Assembly: GCA_951812925.1 (NCBI GenBank)
Contig: OX638370.1
Span: 106,468,897-106,532,896 of the forward strand
Direction of reading: 5' to 3'
Length of the DNA: 64,000 bases
DNA from: Calliopum simillimum
Lineage: Eukaryota > Arthropoda > Insecta > Diptera > Lauxaniidae
The notes under the pieces were generated by a model. It saw only the letters and a program-made list of their open reading frames with translations, had not been told where the DNA came from and made no database searches. The position numbers were made by a program, and so were the translations under genes. Shown here piece by piece: positions 44,800 to 56,985 of this stretch (position 1 is the stretch's first letter; each line of letters starts with the position of its first letter).

Positions 44800-45030
44800 T
44801 CTAAGGATGCCCACAACTGAACCAAACATTTTTTTTTTTTCAAAAATGATCATTTCACTATTTTTTTGATATAATTTTTCCAACTGATGAAATCAATTTA
44901 CTTCCAGTAGTTAGCTAAAGTCTCTAGCTTTCCATTGATACTTATAGGTCTGCATAATATACAAACCAAATTTTGGTCAAAAGCTATGACTCGAAAACAA
45001 AAAGGTGCCTACACCCGGTACTCTTTCCCT
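44800..45030 (+). mobile_element. Right end of a pogo-like element, related to 24.7-24.93 kb
   Basis: In order it shares with 24700-24926: a GCCCACAAC-type motif, CTCTAGCTTTCCATT, an AAGTCYG/AGGTCTGC phrase, and a terminal ACTCTTTCCCTA next to TA. Only the right end is recognisable. It lies directly beside the composite foldback element. Confidence 0.5.
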
Positions 45031-45032
45031 AC

Positions 45033-46039
45033 TATATGGGCATTTCTCAGAAACTTTTAACCTATAGTTGTCGTCAAGGTTTGATGTCAAACAAGTGTCA
45101 TGTCGAACACCTTAGGTGCATTTAATTCAAATAGTAATGATTTTTTGTGAATATTGGCCCGCAAACATATTGTTCAAACATTAACAAGTATGTGCATTAG
45201 CTATGGGCTTGTTTGTATGGACATTTTTAAAAGTAAACTTTTAATACCCTGCGGTGGTTTTTATGTGAGTTTTGATAAAAATAAATGAGTGAGCCGAAAT
45301 TTAAAGGGGGTGGGATGGGTTTAACCCTTGCCGGATTTGAGTCAAAGTTCGTGTTTCGGGGGTTAAAACTCGAAAAAAGCTCCTAGCTGGCAATCAGTTG
45401 CACTTACAGGCATTAAATGTATGACCAACCCCCATTAGATTTCCTACTCTAACATTTTCCTCAAACATACTTACCCCCTACCTCCACCCCCTAGGGTCGC
45501 TCCCATATAATCCTTAATTTTCATGACATTTTTATAAAATCGACCTCCACCACCCCCATGCTGCCCCTACATTGTTCAAATGTATGACCTACCCCATTAT
45601 TTTTTCCGCTTTATCATTTTCGCGGAACATACTTACCGACATCTCCACCCCCTAGGGGTGCTCTCAAGCAAAAATACTCACATATATGTTAATTAACAAA
45701 CATTTTTGCTCTCATCACCTCTACTGCCCCCATAGTGGTACTTAGGGAGGTAAAATGTATTACCGAGCCCTCTTAGTTTTTCCGTTCCAACAATTTTACT
45801 TAACATACTTGCCCCCTATCTCTGCCCTCTAGGGGTGCTCTCATATAATCTGGCAAGGGTCGAACCTCACATAAAAAACCACCGCAAGGTATAAAAATTG
45901 AAAAATCGTCATTAAGCCCATAGCTAATGTGCATTCACAAAAAATCATTACTATTTGAATTAAATGCATCTAAGTTGTTCGATACGACACGTGTTTGACA
46001 TCAAAACTTGACTTAAAAGTTTCTGAGAAATGCCCATAT
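45033..46039. mobile_element. Composite foldback element with GC-rich tandem core
   Basis: The ends ATATGGGCATTTCTCAGAAA are inverted copies, and the arms continue through AGTAATGATTTTTTGTGAAT, TTAGCTATGGGCTT, and ACC(C)TGCGGTGGTTTTTTATG to about 45320 and 45850, roughly 250-290 bp each. The left arm has an extra segment of about 40 bp. The core (45415-45850) holds three units of 160-180 bp, each with a CTTACC(C/G)..AYCTCCACCCCCTAGGGG-type stretch, GC-rich against an AT-rich background. No protein is encoded. Confidence 0.8.
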
Positions 46040-46041
46040 GT

Positions 46042-48440
46042 CAATATTGATATTTTCAAATTATAAAAAATTTATATTTTTTATGCTAAAATATTAGAAT
46101 AACGTGCCTATTCAAGTGAAAAATACCATTACAGTGTTTTCACTGGAGATTTACAAGGTGATTTACAGATTTTACGAGATCAAGTCCTAAATCTCGATAA
46201 ATTTCTTTCGGCCGGTAGAAACTGGAAGGATTTAACGACGAGATTTAAACATCCTACGACAGCTTAATTTTTGATGAAAACGTAGTATACGCCTATTTAT
46301 GGACTGTGTGAGGCCTCGTTTTTAAGTGGTTGTCGCAAGTTTTGCCCTTTTGGTCCAAAAGTGTCAATTTGCCCGGTACCCCTTACATTTGTTCTCTTAG
46401 CTCGAACGAAAAGTCAGCTGCTGAATTACAGGGCTACCGCTGATGTATAAATCTAATTCACCTAATCTCTTTCAATAATTTTTTAAGATTTTGCAGTCAT
46501 TGGTGCTTTGATGTTGTCTGCGAAATCGAGGTGTCCACCAACTTTTGGGTTTAGATTTTGAAATATTGTGATATTGTGTGACTTTTTTATATAGTGAAAC
46601 TGAACATTTTATACACAGATGTTTTCCAAACTTGTGTTACTGATTACAGATAGCAATACATACCGTTTTGTCTGTTTCACTTAAATGACACAAGAGTGAA
46701 AGTTATGCCATCAATTAAATGCGCATTTTGTTTTTCACTCTCTCTCTAAATATTCACAAACTCATACTTGTGAATTTGTTTTGGACCATTTAGAGCACAT
46801 ATTTTCTATTTATTAAATCTTTGCTTTTATTTCTTATATTTTTATTTTCGCCTTCTTATGCTCTTGTACTTGTTTTTTGTTTTTTTTTTATTGCGATATT
46901 TCTGCTCCAGTTTCATTTTCACTTAAATTTAAAATTCATTTTTATTCATTTCTTGGCGTTATATGCTGCTGCTGCCTCCAATGCCTGCGATGCTTGTGTT
47001 GTATGAATATGGCAACGTTTTCTAGTACTACACATACTCGTCAGAGGATGTACGGATGTACTGCTGGAAAATGTTTGCATATGTATTGTATTTGTTTGGC
47101 ACGTAACAAAGTATTTTGTTGTTGTGTTTCACAAGTAGGCAGAGTCAAGAAAAAACAAATTGTGTACGACTATTAGACTCGTTGGTTGCTAGAGGTTTGT
47201 CTATCTATCTGTGCATGTGTGACTATTTGTGTTTGCTCTCTGAGAGTGGGTCAAAGTTGTTGCTTCATGAATTTTAAGCGTACAATTTTACATTTTATTC
47301 AATCTTTAATTTCTTCTTCTTCGGCTACTGCTACGTTTTCATTTCTTTTTATTTGCAACACTTTGTTTTGCACATATTAACATTTCCAAGGAAGTTGCTG
47401 GGATTTGTAGAAATTTGCAAAATTTTAAAGCTTTAAATTATAATTTGAGCTGATTTATGTTTTACATCAATTTGCTGTGATATCTTCAAAACAACGTGTT
47501 TATGCAAATATTTGTTATATAGCATATTTTAGTGACAATATGCACTATTACTCTGCAAATATTTTGAGCTGCATTGAAATTTTAGTCAGTTTTGCATTTA
47601 ATCTAAAGTTATATGCATATATGCAAAAATAAGCAAATAAGCAAAATCACTATTGACATGAAAAAAAAATGAGTTTAAACCTTTAAATGTGCATATTTTG
47701 GAAAATAGTTGAAAGTGTATAATTTAAACAGTTTCAGTTGTGAAACCAGTCTTATTGAAACGCAATAACATGCAAACAAGCAAAACCTTAACTTTATCCA
47801 AAATTTTGTTTGCCAAAGGTTAGTTTGGACTTTGGCAAAATTTCGTTAAAAGTTATATATAGTATAAACAAATCGATAGTCGTTAATTTAACGATTTTTG
47901 CTTTTAATGTTATTTCCACAAGCTTTACCTTTGTAGCGTTAAATTAACAATTCACTTAAGTCCAGAACATCACTATTATCCATAGTTCAATTAAATTTTA
48001 AGTATTATAATAAAATTTGTCGTCTATGCAGTTAAAAGTTATTTACGAGCAAAGCTTCATTTTCATCAAGTGAGAAAGTTTTCTGTACAATTTTGTTTTC
48101 TATTTTGTATTCTTTTTATTTGTTTTCAACAATAAAATTTTAGCAAATCTACCTAATAAAATATTGCCTTCTATGAAAAAAAAACACAGAGAAAACTTTT
48201 GCAACACATTAAAAGAGTGTAAAGTTTGAGATTTTACTTACTAAATACCTACAAAGTTTTGGTTGAGTATATAAAATTTATAGAACTTGTAAAACTTTGT
48301 TTCATTTGATGTGGTTAAAACGTTTCCTGAATAAATACTAATATGTTTTGATCTAGACTTCAGACAATATACCAACTAATCTTTTGGCTAGGTATATTAC
48401 TAAGGTTTGTTTTCTAATTATTCATTTATTGAATTTTACA
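46042..48440. other. Non-coding DNA
   Basis: Frames at 46821-47176 overlap a T-rich tract and a (GCT)-type stretch and have no recognisable domain. No transposase relic or array was found. Confidence 0.4.
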
Positions 48441-48449
48441 TAAATGAAG

Positions 48450-50560
48450 AATTTCATGGGATAAACTATCATGTAGAAAAAAACCTCGAACGATAGAAAT
48501 ATGTTATCACGAAATAAAAATCAAATGACTTGAAACTTTTTCAAAAAAGCAATATGATTCTCATAAACTTGAAATAGATTGCTTGAAAAACGCAGTTAAA
48601 AAATGACATGACGTAAATTGTAATGAGTAAAAAAATTTCAGATTAAAAAAAATATCGTGCAAAAACATTACTACCTATTCTCATTAAATGAATATACCAT
48701 GCTATTATAAAATGTGATGAAGAAAATTTCTTGAGACAAAAATATCATGGAATAAAAATCTTATGGTTTGAAGGCATTTTTTGAGATTCATGTCATGCGA
48801 TCAAATTTCTTATGGAAATTTTTATCTATGAAAATATGGTAAATAAAAGATATCATGTGAGAAAAATTTCATAAAATAGCACTTGCTATTAAAAATGTTT
48901 TTATAAAAATCTCATGAGAAACTATCGTTTAACTAAAATCTTACTGTTTAAAATAATTTTTCTTAAGATAGATCTCATGCGGTAAAAATTCTAAAAAATG
49001 CTTAATAGAAACTGTCATGAGATATTGTAATTTATCGGTAAGAAAAATTTAACAAGACAAAAATATTTGGAATACAAACCTTAAGACTTTAAATATTTAT
49101 TTATTTATTTATAAAAACTGCAATGAGATTCTACTGAAGAGACAAATATTTTTATAAAAATCTGAGGAGATTATATGTCATGTTATAAAAATCCCATGTT
49201 ATAAAAATATCATGGAACTTAAATCTTTCTGCTTGAAATCATTTTTTGAGAATGAACGCATGCGACAAAAACTCTCATGAGATAGAAATTCTTTTATATT
49301 GCAAAATGCTAAATTAAAAATGTCATGGGAGGAATATCTCATGAGATAATATTATTTGAAACAAAAATATGTCGACTTAAAATTTTATTTATTCATTCAC
49401 AAAAAAAGCAACTAGATTCTACAGTGCTACTAAGAAAATATTTTTATAAAAATATCATGTTAGAAAAATTTCATATGAAAAAAATTTCATGGAACAAAAA
49501 TTTTCTGATTGAAATCATTTTTTGAGCATAAAAAATTCTCATGAAATAGAAATTCCTTATGATTAAAAAATGCTGAATAAAAAATTTCGAGAGACAATAT
49601 GTCATGAGAGAAAAATTTCATGATATAATATTATTTGAAACAATAATATATCGACTTGAAATTTTAGCTATTCATTCACAAAAAAAGCAATAAGATTCTA
49701 TTGCAAAGGTAGACCTTGCTAATAAGAAAATCTTTTTATAAAAATCTCATGAGGTATAATGTTAGAAAAATCTCATAAGATAAAAAAATCATGAAATAAA
49801 AATTTACGGCTTGTAATAATTATTTTTGAGAATGATCGCATGAGATGAGATGGAAATTTTTATTTATTAAAAAATGCTAAACAAAAACGGTCATGAGTTA
49901 ATAAGTCATGTGAAAGGAATCTCAAGATATAAAAATATTTGCAAGCTGAAATATGTATAATTTTTTCATAAAAACCAATGAGATTCTATTGGAAAAAATA
50001 TGCCATGCTATAGCAAAAATTTTTTTATAAAAATCTCATTAAATAATATCGTCGGGTTAAAACTACAACTAGACATCTACAGATATTGATATTTTGAGTT
50101 AGGTATACAAAAACATACAGAAAAAACGGCTCTATGACCATGTTTAATTGTTTTTTAAAATCTAGTCCACATTCAATTTTATATAATAAATAAAAAGCAA
50201 AAAACTGCAAAATCCCATACAAAAAACGAATTTCAAAAAACTTTAAACGATTTTTTCTCAAAACATGACAAATGCAGATGTCTAGTTGTAGTTTTAACCC
50301 GACGATATAACATGTTAGAAAAATCGCATAAGATAAAAACATCATGGCATAAAAATCTTATGGCTTAAGTAAATAATTTTTTTGAGAATGATCATATGCG
50401 AAAAAAAGTTCTCATAAGCACTGTCATGATATAAAAGCAGAAGTGAGTAAAATATCATGAAATATGTATCTAACGATATGCAATAATTTTTGAAAAATAG
50501 TCCCTTGCGATAAAATTGCCAAGTGAGCAAAACCGTACACCTGATATTCTTCAACAGTTA
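48450..50560. repeat. 2.1-kb minisatellite, large unit about 175-300 bp
   Basis: Short blocks such as AAAAATCTCATGAGATA, AAAATATCATGGAATAAAAA and CTTGAAATAATTTTTTGAGA, then ATGATCGCATGCGATAAAA, recur throughout. Anchoring on the TTTTTTGAGAATGA block gives positions near 48775, 48950, 49236, 49510, 49820, 50375 and 50487. Copies are strongly diverged and the unit length varies. A MITE inserted at 50050-50304. Confidence 0.8.
50050..50304. mobile_element. MITE with perfect 30-bp inverted ends
   Basis: CGTCGGGTTAAAACTACAAC followed by TAGACATCT on the left is repeated exactly in inverted form on the right. The 4 bases next to each end are ATAT, so the target duplication is ATAT or, if the ends are drawn longer, TA. 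The element is 255 bp, with no coding capacity. Perfect ends in a decayed neighbourhood suggest a fairly recent insertion into the minisatellite. Confidence 0.88.
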
Positions 50561-52161
50561 AAAAATATTGCATGACAGCAGTATTTCAAAAAAAAAATCT
50601 CAGTCACTTTATTTGGAATTGCCCGTTTGTAGCTTTTTTCCGCATAATTTTTGTGTATTCGTTGTGAGATTTTTTGCATTATTGCAAAGTAGTTACAAAA
50701 AACTGATGAAAATCAATTAACTTTCCGTAAATATTGTATTGTAAAGTCACTTAAATTCATCATTTCATAAAAGTTTCAATATTATTTTGTTCTCATGGCC
50801 TTAAAATAACCAAAAGATTCTATATCTAATGAATATTAATTTTATCAAAATTTAAAAAGATCCAACGTAATTAACAGTCTCAAGGATCATCTTTAATTTT
50901 ACCACAGCTAGTCGTCTTTATTTTCGTTTTTGTTTTATTAACAAATTTACTACAACTTTCTGGCTAACCCCAGACAATCAGCAACATTAATTAGTTAACA
51001 AAAGCGAACAGAAACTAAACCAACAACAATGAAGAACTTCTATTGTATTCTGATGCCTTATACCGCTTTTCCTTCACTACTTTCTTTGCTATCACTTTTT
51101 ATCGTACGCTCCGTTCCGTTCCGTTCAGTCAGTCAGTCTCACTCAGTGAGTGTTGGAAATCTCTTGACCAATAAATTTTTAAACTTGACTGCACAGTGAA
51201 AATGTTTTCATTTTTAGCAATGATTTGAGACGCTTGTGTGAAGCAGCTATTTTGAGGATTTTCTAGGGATATCAACAATAAAAATGGTAGCAGCAGCAAC
51301 AACAACAAAACAAACACAGCAGCAGCTATAACAATACAACTTGATATATAGCGTGTACATTAAATAGAGGCCTTAGCCCCGAATTATGCTTTGGCCATAA
51401 AAACTGCTGCTTTGCGCTTCGATAATTATGATCCTGGATTTTGTAAGGATTTTTTTTTTTTTTTTCTTGCGCCTTTGTATTTTTCCTTGGAAGATTTGTA
51501 CAAATTGACAACAAAAATGAGACATAAAAATAAAGATGTGTAGAAAAAGAAAAGAAAATAAAAGCGTTTTATTAAGTTTTATGCAAACCCTCGAAACTTA
51601 TGTTAAGTCATGTGTGGTGCTGTTGTCTTAAAGAACAAAAAAAAAAGATTATTCTTAAAAAAGTTAAATAAAAATGTGTTAGAAACTCGCATGTCCTTTA
51701 GTGTAAAAAGTTTGGCAATTTTTTGTTTTCTTTGTGGACTGGCTGCTTGTTTGGAAAACAGACGTTGTTAACGTTTATGATTTCTTAAAGTGGCTTTTTG
51801 GCGATAAACCACAACTTTCAAGTTTTCTATGTTTTACACAAATTTCCTTACAATCTCACGTGTTCTCTTTTGAATTAGTTACTGAAAACCTTCTGTAGTC
51901 AAAATATGTTTGACGAAAAACCTTTGATGCAATCGTTATCGTGAAATTCAGAAGTCAAAGATTAAGTTAAAAAATTTTTTGCAAAAAAAAATTTATTTTA
52001 TCTACGACGTAAGAGAACTGAGGAACACAAAACCCCCCAGAAAAATAATGGTCAGATAAAAAAGACCATGCATTACGAAATCTTAGCATAAAATGTTTTA
52101 TTGTCATAAGAGCACTATTGCTTTCTTCTTTGAACTAAATGTATGAAATCTTCAACTGTAC
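50561..52161. other. Non-coding DNA
   Basis: A pentamer run GTTCC occurs near 51110-51125 with CAGTCAGTCAGTCTCACTCA beside it, plus (CAA)n near 51295-51312 and a T run near 51449-51466. The stretch 50870-51360 is comparatively complex and may be host single-copy DNA. No exon is supported. Confidence 0.4.
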
Positions 52162-52228
52162 GCCGCACAGTGGTCTAGAATGCTATTCTAGCTGATTTTT
52201 TATAAAAAAAAAAAATATCAATTTCTAT

Positions 52229-52505
52229 GTTTTGGAGGTTGCTGACTCTAAATCTGGAAACAATTTTTTAAAAATCAAAATGCCGGATCCAATATGGCGG
52301 ACAATTTTCTTAAAAATTATTTGTATCATGACAAAATTGTGATTAAGGGGGTTTTTGAGGTTGCTGATTTCGAATTTGGTATCATCTTTTTTGTAAACAA
52401 AATGGCGGATTCAAAATGCCAGACAATTTTCTAAAAAGTTGATTATATCACAACAAAACTGTGGCTAAACGGGTTCTTGAGGTCGCTGATTACGAATTCG
52501 GTAAT
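52229..52505. repeat. Tandem array, about 2.3 units of 122 bp
   Basis: The block TTGAGGTYGCTGATTWCGAA occurs at about 52235, 52357 and 52479, with CAAAATGSCGGAT and CAATTTTCTWAAAA between copies. It lies inside the CACAGTG element. Confidence 0.8.
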
Positions 52506-52659
52506 AACAAAATCACTGCCGAATTGATAAAACTCGCTCGTTTTTTGATTGACGGACAAAGTAATTGCCTACTTACTTAACATGATTTAACGCAATGCAA
52601 TTTTGCCTAAGTTTTTAAATTAGCAACAAAAATAGTAAATAGATATTTGTTACTGATAA

Positions 52660-53065
52660 TATCTCAGATATAAGACACAATTTTTGTAATCGAAATATTC
52701 GCGAAGTTATGGCAATTTAAAATGTTGGTCCCTTAGGTAGGCATGTCCTTGAGCCAAAAACGCCCATTTTCACCAAATGACTTAATGCTATCAATACTAA
52801 CTCAGATATTAAATATTATTGTTGTACCTGAAATAATCACGAAGTTATGGCGATTTCCAATTTTTGGTTATATATGAGGTGGGCGTGTCCTTAACCCGAT
52901 CACGTTAAATTTCGCGAAGTGACCTAATGCTATCTATACTAACTCAGATATTAAATATTATTTTTGTACTTAAAATAATTACGAAGTTATAGTGATTTTA
53001 AATTTTTGTTTATATAGGAGGCGGGCGTGTCCTTGACCCGAACACGCCCATTTTCAACAAATAAA
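52660..53065. repeat. Tandem array, three units of about 139 bp
   Basis: CGAAGTTATGGYGATTT occurs at about 52702, 52840 and 52981, each followed by GGYGGGCGTGTCCTTRACCC and then CTAACTCAGATATTAAATAT. It lies inside the CACAGTG element. Confidence 0.85.
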
Positions 53066-53829
53066 TAGATGCTGCTTATAATATATCAGAAATCGAATTT
53101 TATTGTTTTACCTCTAACACTTTGGCTGTTATTAGTTTTACGAAACTGGAGCATTGCAAGAATACAGAAAAGTCGCTGAAGAAAAGATCACCGTAGTGCA
53201 TGAAGGGGAGTGATAAGGGAGTCAAATAAATGCGTAAAACCGTCAAAAAACCTGATATTACACACTTAAATGATTGAGCCGTTGCAACTCCATGAAACAT
53301 ATTAGTTATAGTCCACAGAGTGCAAAATTCGTAAATTTGCGAAATGAAATTAGAGATTTTTTGTGATGAACCGGATATTCTTTTTGTATTAAAAAAAACT
53401 AACTTCTAAGTACGCAAATCTGTAGCAAACAAATCAAATTATGCTCACAATAAGTTTTATGAGGTAAAACTACTTAGTTTAAAAGATACACTCATTTAAA
53501 CTTTCACATATTTTAAGAGATTTTTGGAAAAATTACCATTTTCTGAATTCATCAAGTTTAAGTCGCGAAAACTCAGAAATGGTATTATTTCTTGGTATTT
53601 TGGTACTTGAAATATTTTATATAGATATTAAACTTTAAATTTGTGTAAAAAAAATATTACTTTTAATACACAAATTTCCGGAGTTATGACCGGCTAGCGC
53701 TCTCTTATAGACCACTGTGCGGCATTTAAAAGATTAAGGGTCATACTTTAAGTTGATGTATACAGGTTTTGGAGTAAAACTCGATAGGCGATGATATATA
53801 AGCGTAAATATAGGCCATAACAGTGTTTT

Positions 53830-53963
53830 TAGCACTTTCAGGTTAGGATATCTCGGAGACCTGAGCTAATAGAGCAATTCTGACACCGAATTTGGATTCA
53901 GCACGTCAAAATAAATCGAAAAAGTATAGTCTAGTTTCTGTTAAAATTTTTTGTAGGCCTGTG
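53830..53963. mobile_element. Fragment of the palindromic element family, copy 3
   Basis: The right end TTTTTTGTAGGCCTGTG at 53947-53963 matches the ends of copies 1 and 2, preceded by diverged AGTATAGTCTAGTTT and GAATTTGGATTCAGCACGTC phrases matching the outer arm. TTA follows. Most of the element is missing. Confidence 0.6.
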
Positions 53964-54023
53964 TTATATAATGGATCGATTAATATACGTACTGAATAAG
54001 AACTTTTTTTTCAATCTTCTGCA

Positions 54024-55025
54024 AATATAGTCATCAGACTGCTCCGCGAGTTGTCTCGATTTCAAAACTTTAAAGTCTATTGTGATAATTTTTACACCAC
54101 AGTGCAGTATAGTATATTATTATAGTATATTAATATAGTTGCTGCAGGCTTCCTGATGAGAAATTAATAATGAAATATGAGCGGGGAACTAGTAACGATA
54201 TTATTTCCAGCATATATGGAGTCAATGTAACATTGTACGCATGTACGTATTCTCCTTTAACTCCTAGGAAGAGTATAGGGCCAATATGAAATCTCTCCAT
54301 TTGTCACGATCCCTTGCGATGACTTTAATCTCTTGCCACGACTTTCCCGATCCTTGGATTTCCTTTTCCAGCGACCTCTTCCAGTTGGTTTTGGGTCTAC
54401 CAATGTAACCATACTGTCATGGAAAGACAACCAAATTTTCAAGTTAGTATCTTCCTATGTTGGCACTAAGCCAATATCAGACACTAATAATTTGGAGACA
54501 CAACAGTGAAGCGATTTGACAAAAAAGATAAATCTGTTACAAATATTTCTTGTAAACAAATCATAAAAGATTATAACTGTCACATGGGCGGTGTTGATGT
54601 AATGGACAGCTCAATGGGTCACCACGAAATAATGATGAAGAGTCGTAAGTGGACAAACAGAGTATTTTACCATCTTCTTAATATGAAAATGCCTCGTTAC
54701 TATGAATACAAGAGAATAAATAAAGGACGTCCAGGATTCAAGGAAATAAGATTAGTGAACTTCAAGTTGAAAGTCGTTTACGAATTATTTTCGTTTAACA
54801 CAAAAGCAGCTCCCGAGAAAAACGAATTCTTGAAAAAAGTCGAAGACCGAATGCACAACCGATTCCTTCTAGAGATACCAGATTAGACTTGTCTGATCAT
54901 TGGATAACGATGGACAATAAAGGAAGATGTCGAATTGCTTAGAACAAACAAAAATATTTTCAACAAAATATAAGATAAATTTTTCTGTAACCTCGGAAAA
55001 AAGTTGTATCGGTCAAACGCCCGCC
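54024..55025 (+). pseudogene. piggyBac transposase relic, interrupted
   Basis: Ordered pieces of the conserved piggyBac transposase domain are visible: VIRLLRELSRFQNFKVYCDN with FYTT (second catalytic aspartate), a gap, CRLPDEKLIMKYERGTSNDI, SIYGVNV, then after a 169-bp insertion TILSWKDNQIFKLVSSYVGT. After a frameshift near 54500 come KRFDKKDKSVT, YNCHMGGVDVMDSS (third aspartate), and RKWTNRVFYHLLNM. A decayed cysteine-rich tail (HWITMDNKGRCR ... SVTSEKSC) ends near 55025. The N-terminal part and the first aspartate are missing. The longest open part is 54506-54886. Confidence 0.88.
54232..54400 (-). mobile_element. 5'-truncated RTE-like retrotransposon end
   Basis: On the minus strand it matches the 3' end of the element at 60766-61505: KTNWKRSLEKEIQ, the region coding KSWQEIKVIAKDRDKWRDF, and TCCTAGGAGTTAAAGGAGAA before the tail. 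The insertion is flanked by the 9-bp duplication CAATGTAAC (54223-54231 and 54401-54409). It interrupts the piggyBac relic. Confidence 0.88.
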
Positions 55026-56985
55026 TGTTGACTTAAGTCTTGTTTTACAGCATTCGTTGGAAATTATTTCTTGATCTGTTCTCAATCCAATTGTTACCAC
55101 ACAATGACATTTAATATCATTTGCATATATTATGGTCCACTGGTATTATGACAATAATTTTGCTCAAACTTATACACATTTGATATGGTATATTGTAATT
55201 ACCTTTTTGTAGAATAATGATGATATATGTAGTCTCTTTTTGATGAAAGTAATTTGAAGCTCAAGCCGGATGTTGTTGTTTAATAAGTTTTCGTTTTTGT
55301 TTGGTATTTTTCTATTTATTCAAGTTAAATTTTAAACATTTCTTGAAATATACATGTATGAATAAAACATTTTCATTTCGTTACTAACATTTGTTTCAAA
55401 AAACTTTTGTAAAAATTTTTGCTTTGATATTGCAGGAAAAATTCCGATTTTTTTTAACTTTGCACTGTTTTTATTTTAGTTTTTGTTAAAACTGCTGGAA
55501 TAATAAACAATTTCTTTGTTTTTCGTGTTGTTATTTTTTCGCAGAACAATTTTTGCACAAAAAAAAAAATTATTTTTGTTTTTACTTTTTAAAAACACTG
55601 CTTTGTATTTAGTTTATTTATATTTTTAATTTTAAATTAAAATTTCGTACAACGAGTACTTTCTTTGGAAATGAGCGTAATATGTATTTTTTGTTTTGTT
55701 TTTGGAAGCGTTAGTGATTTCTTCTGAAAAGATAAAATAGAAAAATTAATTTAATTTTGAAATTTTATTTACAATTTAATAAAATGCAGTATTCACTTTA
55801 AGAATAAATATTTAATTTTCTTAAGGTTTAATAAAAAAGAAACATCATAATGCCAAAATATAACAAAATACATGAGAAATTTAAACAAATTTTGATATCT
55901 CAAAAGAAAGATAACATAAATCCCTTTGTGAAAATGTTAAGATAATACAAATTTAAGTGATTGCCATTCAGATGAAACCTTTTCAAAAAATATTTTCAAC
56001 AGAATTTCTTCATACCCCCCAGCATTAAAAGCATTTTCATTACAAATTAGCATAAATTTGAAGAATTTCAAATTAAAATTCCAAGAATTTTTATTACAAG
56101 AATAATGGTACACAAACAACAACAACAACAACAACGACGACGAGAAACAGTGCACTTCAATCTACTTGAAATTCATGCTGCCTAAAGGCTTGAAAATCAG
56201 CGTTACGAACTGTCAACTGAAACCTTTTGACTGGTATTCATTACAATAATATAACGATTTATAATTACGCACACTGCTACTCGATTCAACGAACAAATAC
56301 TTATGTACGTAGCGTGTATGTACTTAGCTGAGCGCTGAGAAAATTTTGACATCAATTATCTGCTAAAAAATAACAGTGAAATTAATTGCGTCAAAACAAC
56401 TGAAAGCAAAAACCATTAATTTAATCAGAGTTTATGTCCCTGACAACGCATTAAAGATACGTCGAACAAAATAAAGAGAAAGAAATTCACAGTACCTTAA
56501 GATATAACTTTCAGCGTGAAATTAACAATTTATAGTAAACAGTAGTTAAAACCTAATAAGCATGTTGACGAAAATCCTACCTCAATCTGATGTCAAACAC
56601 AGTTTTGGTGGAGCAACAGACATTCAGTCAGCCAGCGAAATGTTGTCATCAAAAAATACACAAACTTTGTATCACAAGAGATTTTCCCAAATGTTATGAG
56701 ATAAAAGAATTATTGATTTTCAGCATTTTTTCAAATGGTAACATTATTTTGGCGTTAAATAAGATGCCCTTCTAGTCAATCACATATCTAACCCAGTGAG
56801 AAATCTAGCACGTAGCAGCAGAAGTAAATATTCAATTCAATCCTGTCTCCTTGAAGGTGCCCAATATTTATATTTTTTGCCAACAAGTACATAAAGAGCA
56901 TAGTAGCCTGCTTAAGTTCTACGGTGTCCACTTATGTGGACATTAGTTTTTTCAGTTCAATATTATTGTTTTCTACTTCATTTAT
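55026..56985. other. Non-coding AT-rich DNA
   Basis: (CAA)n lies near 56116-56135. No exon or element end is supported. T-rich tracts around 55440-55600 generate only chance frames. Confidence 0.45.

Larger units (their letters stand above)
52162..53723. mobile_element. TIR element with CACAGTG ends and two internal arrays
   Basis: A perfect 16-bp inverted repeat, GCCGCACAGTGGTCTA, lies at 52162-52177 and 53708-53723. It contains CACAGTG, the heptamer shared by Transib ends and V(D)J recombination signals. Taking CACAGTG as the start, the neighbouring 5 bases are CGCCG and CGGCA, GC-rich as in Transib targets but not identical. The interior (about 1.5 kb) is non-coding and mostly tandem repeats. 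A non-autonomous Transib-like element is possible; other superfamilies are not excluded. Confidence 0.6.

Noticed and set aside
44376..44843. A 155-codon minus-strand frame
   Set aside because: Most of it is translated ATTGATATATTG minisatellite; the rest matches nothing.
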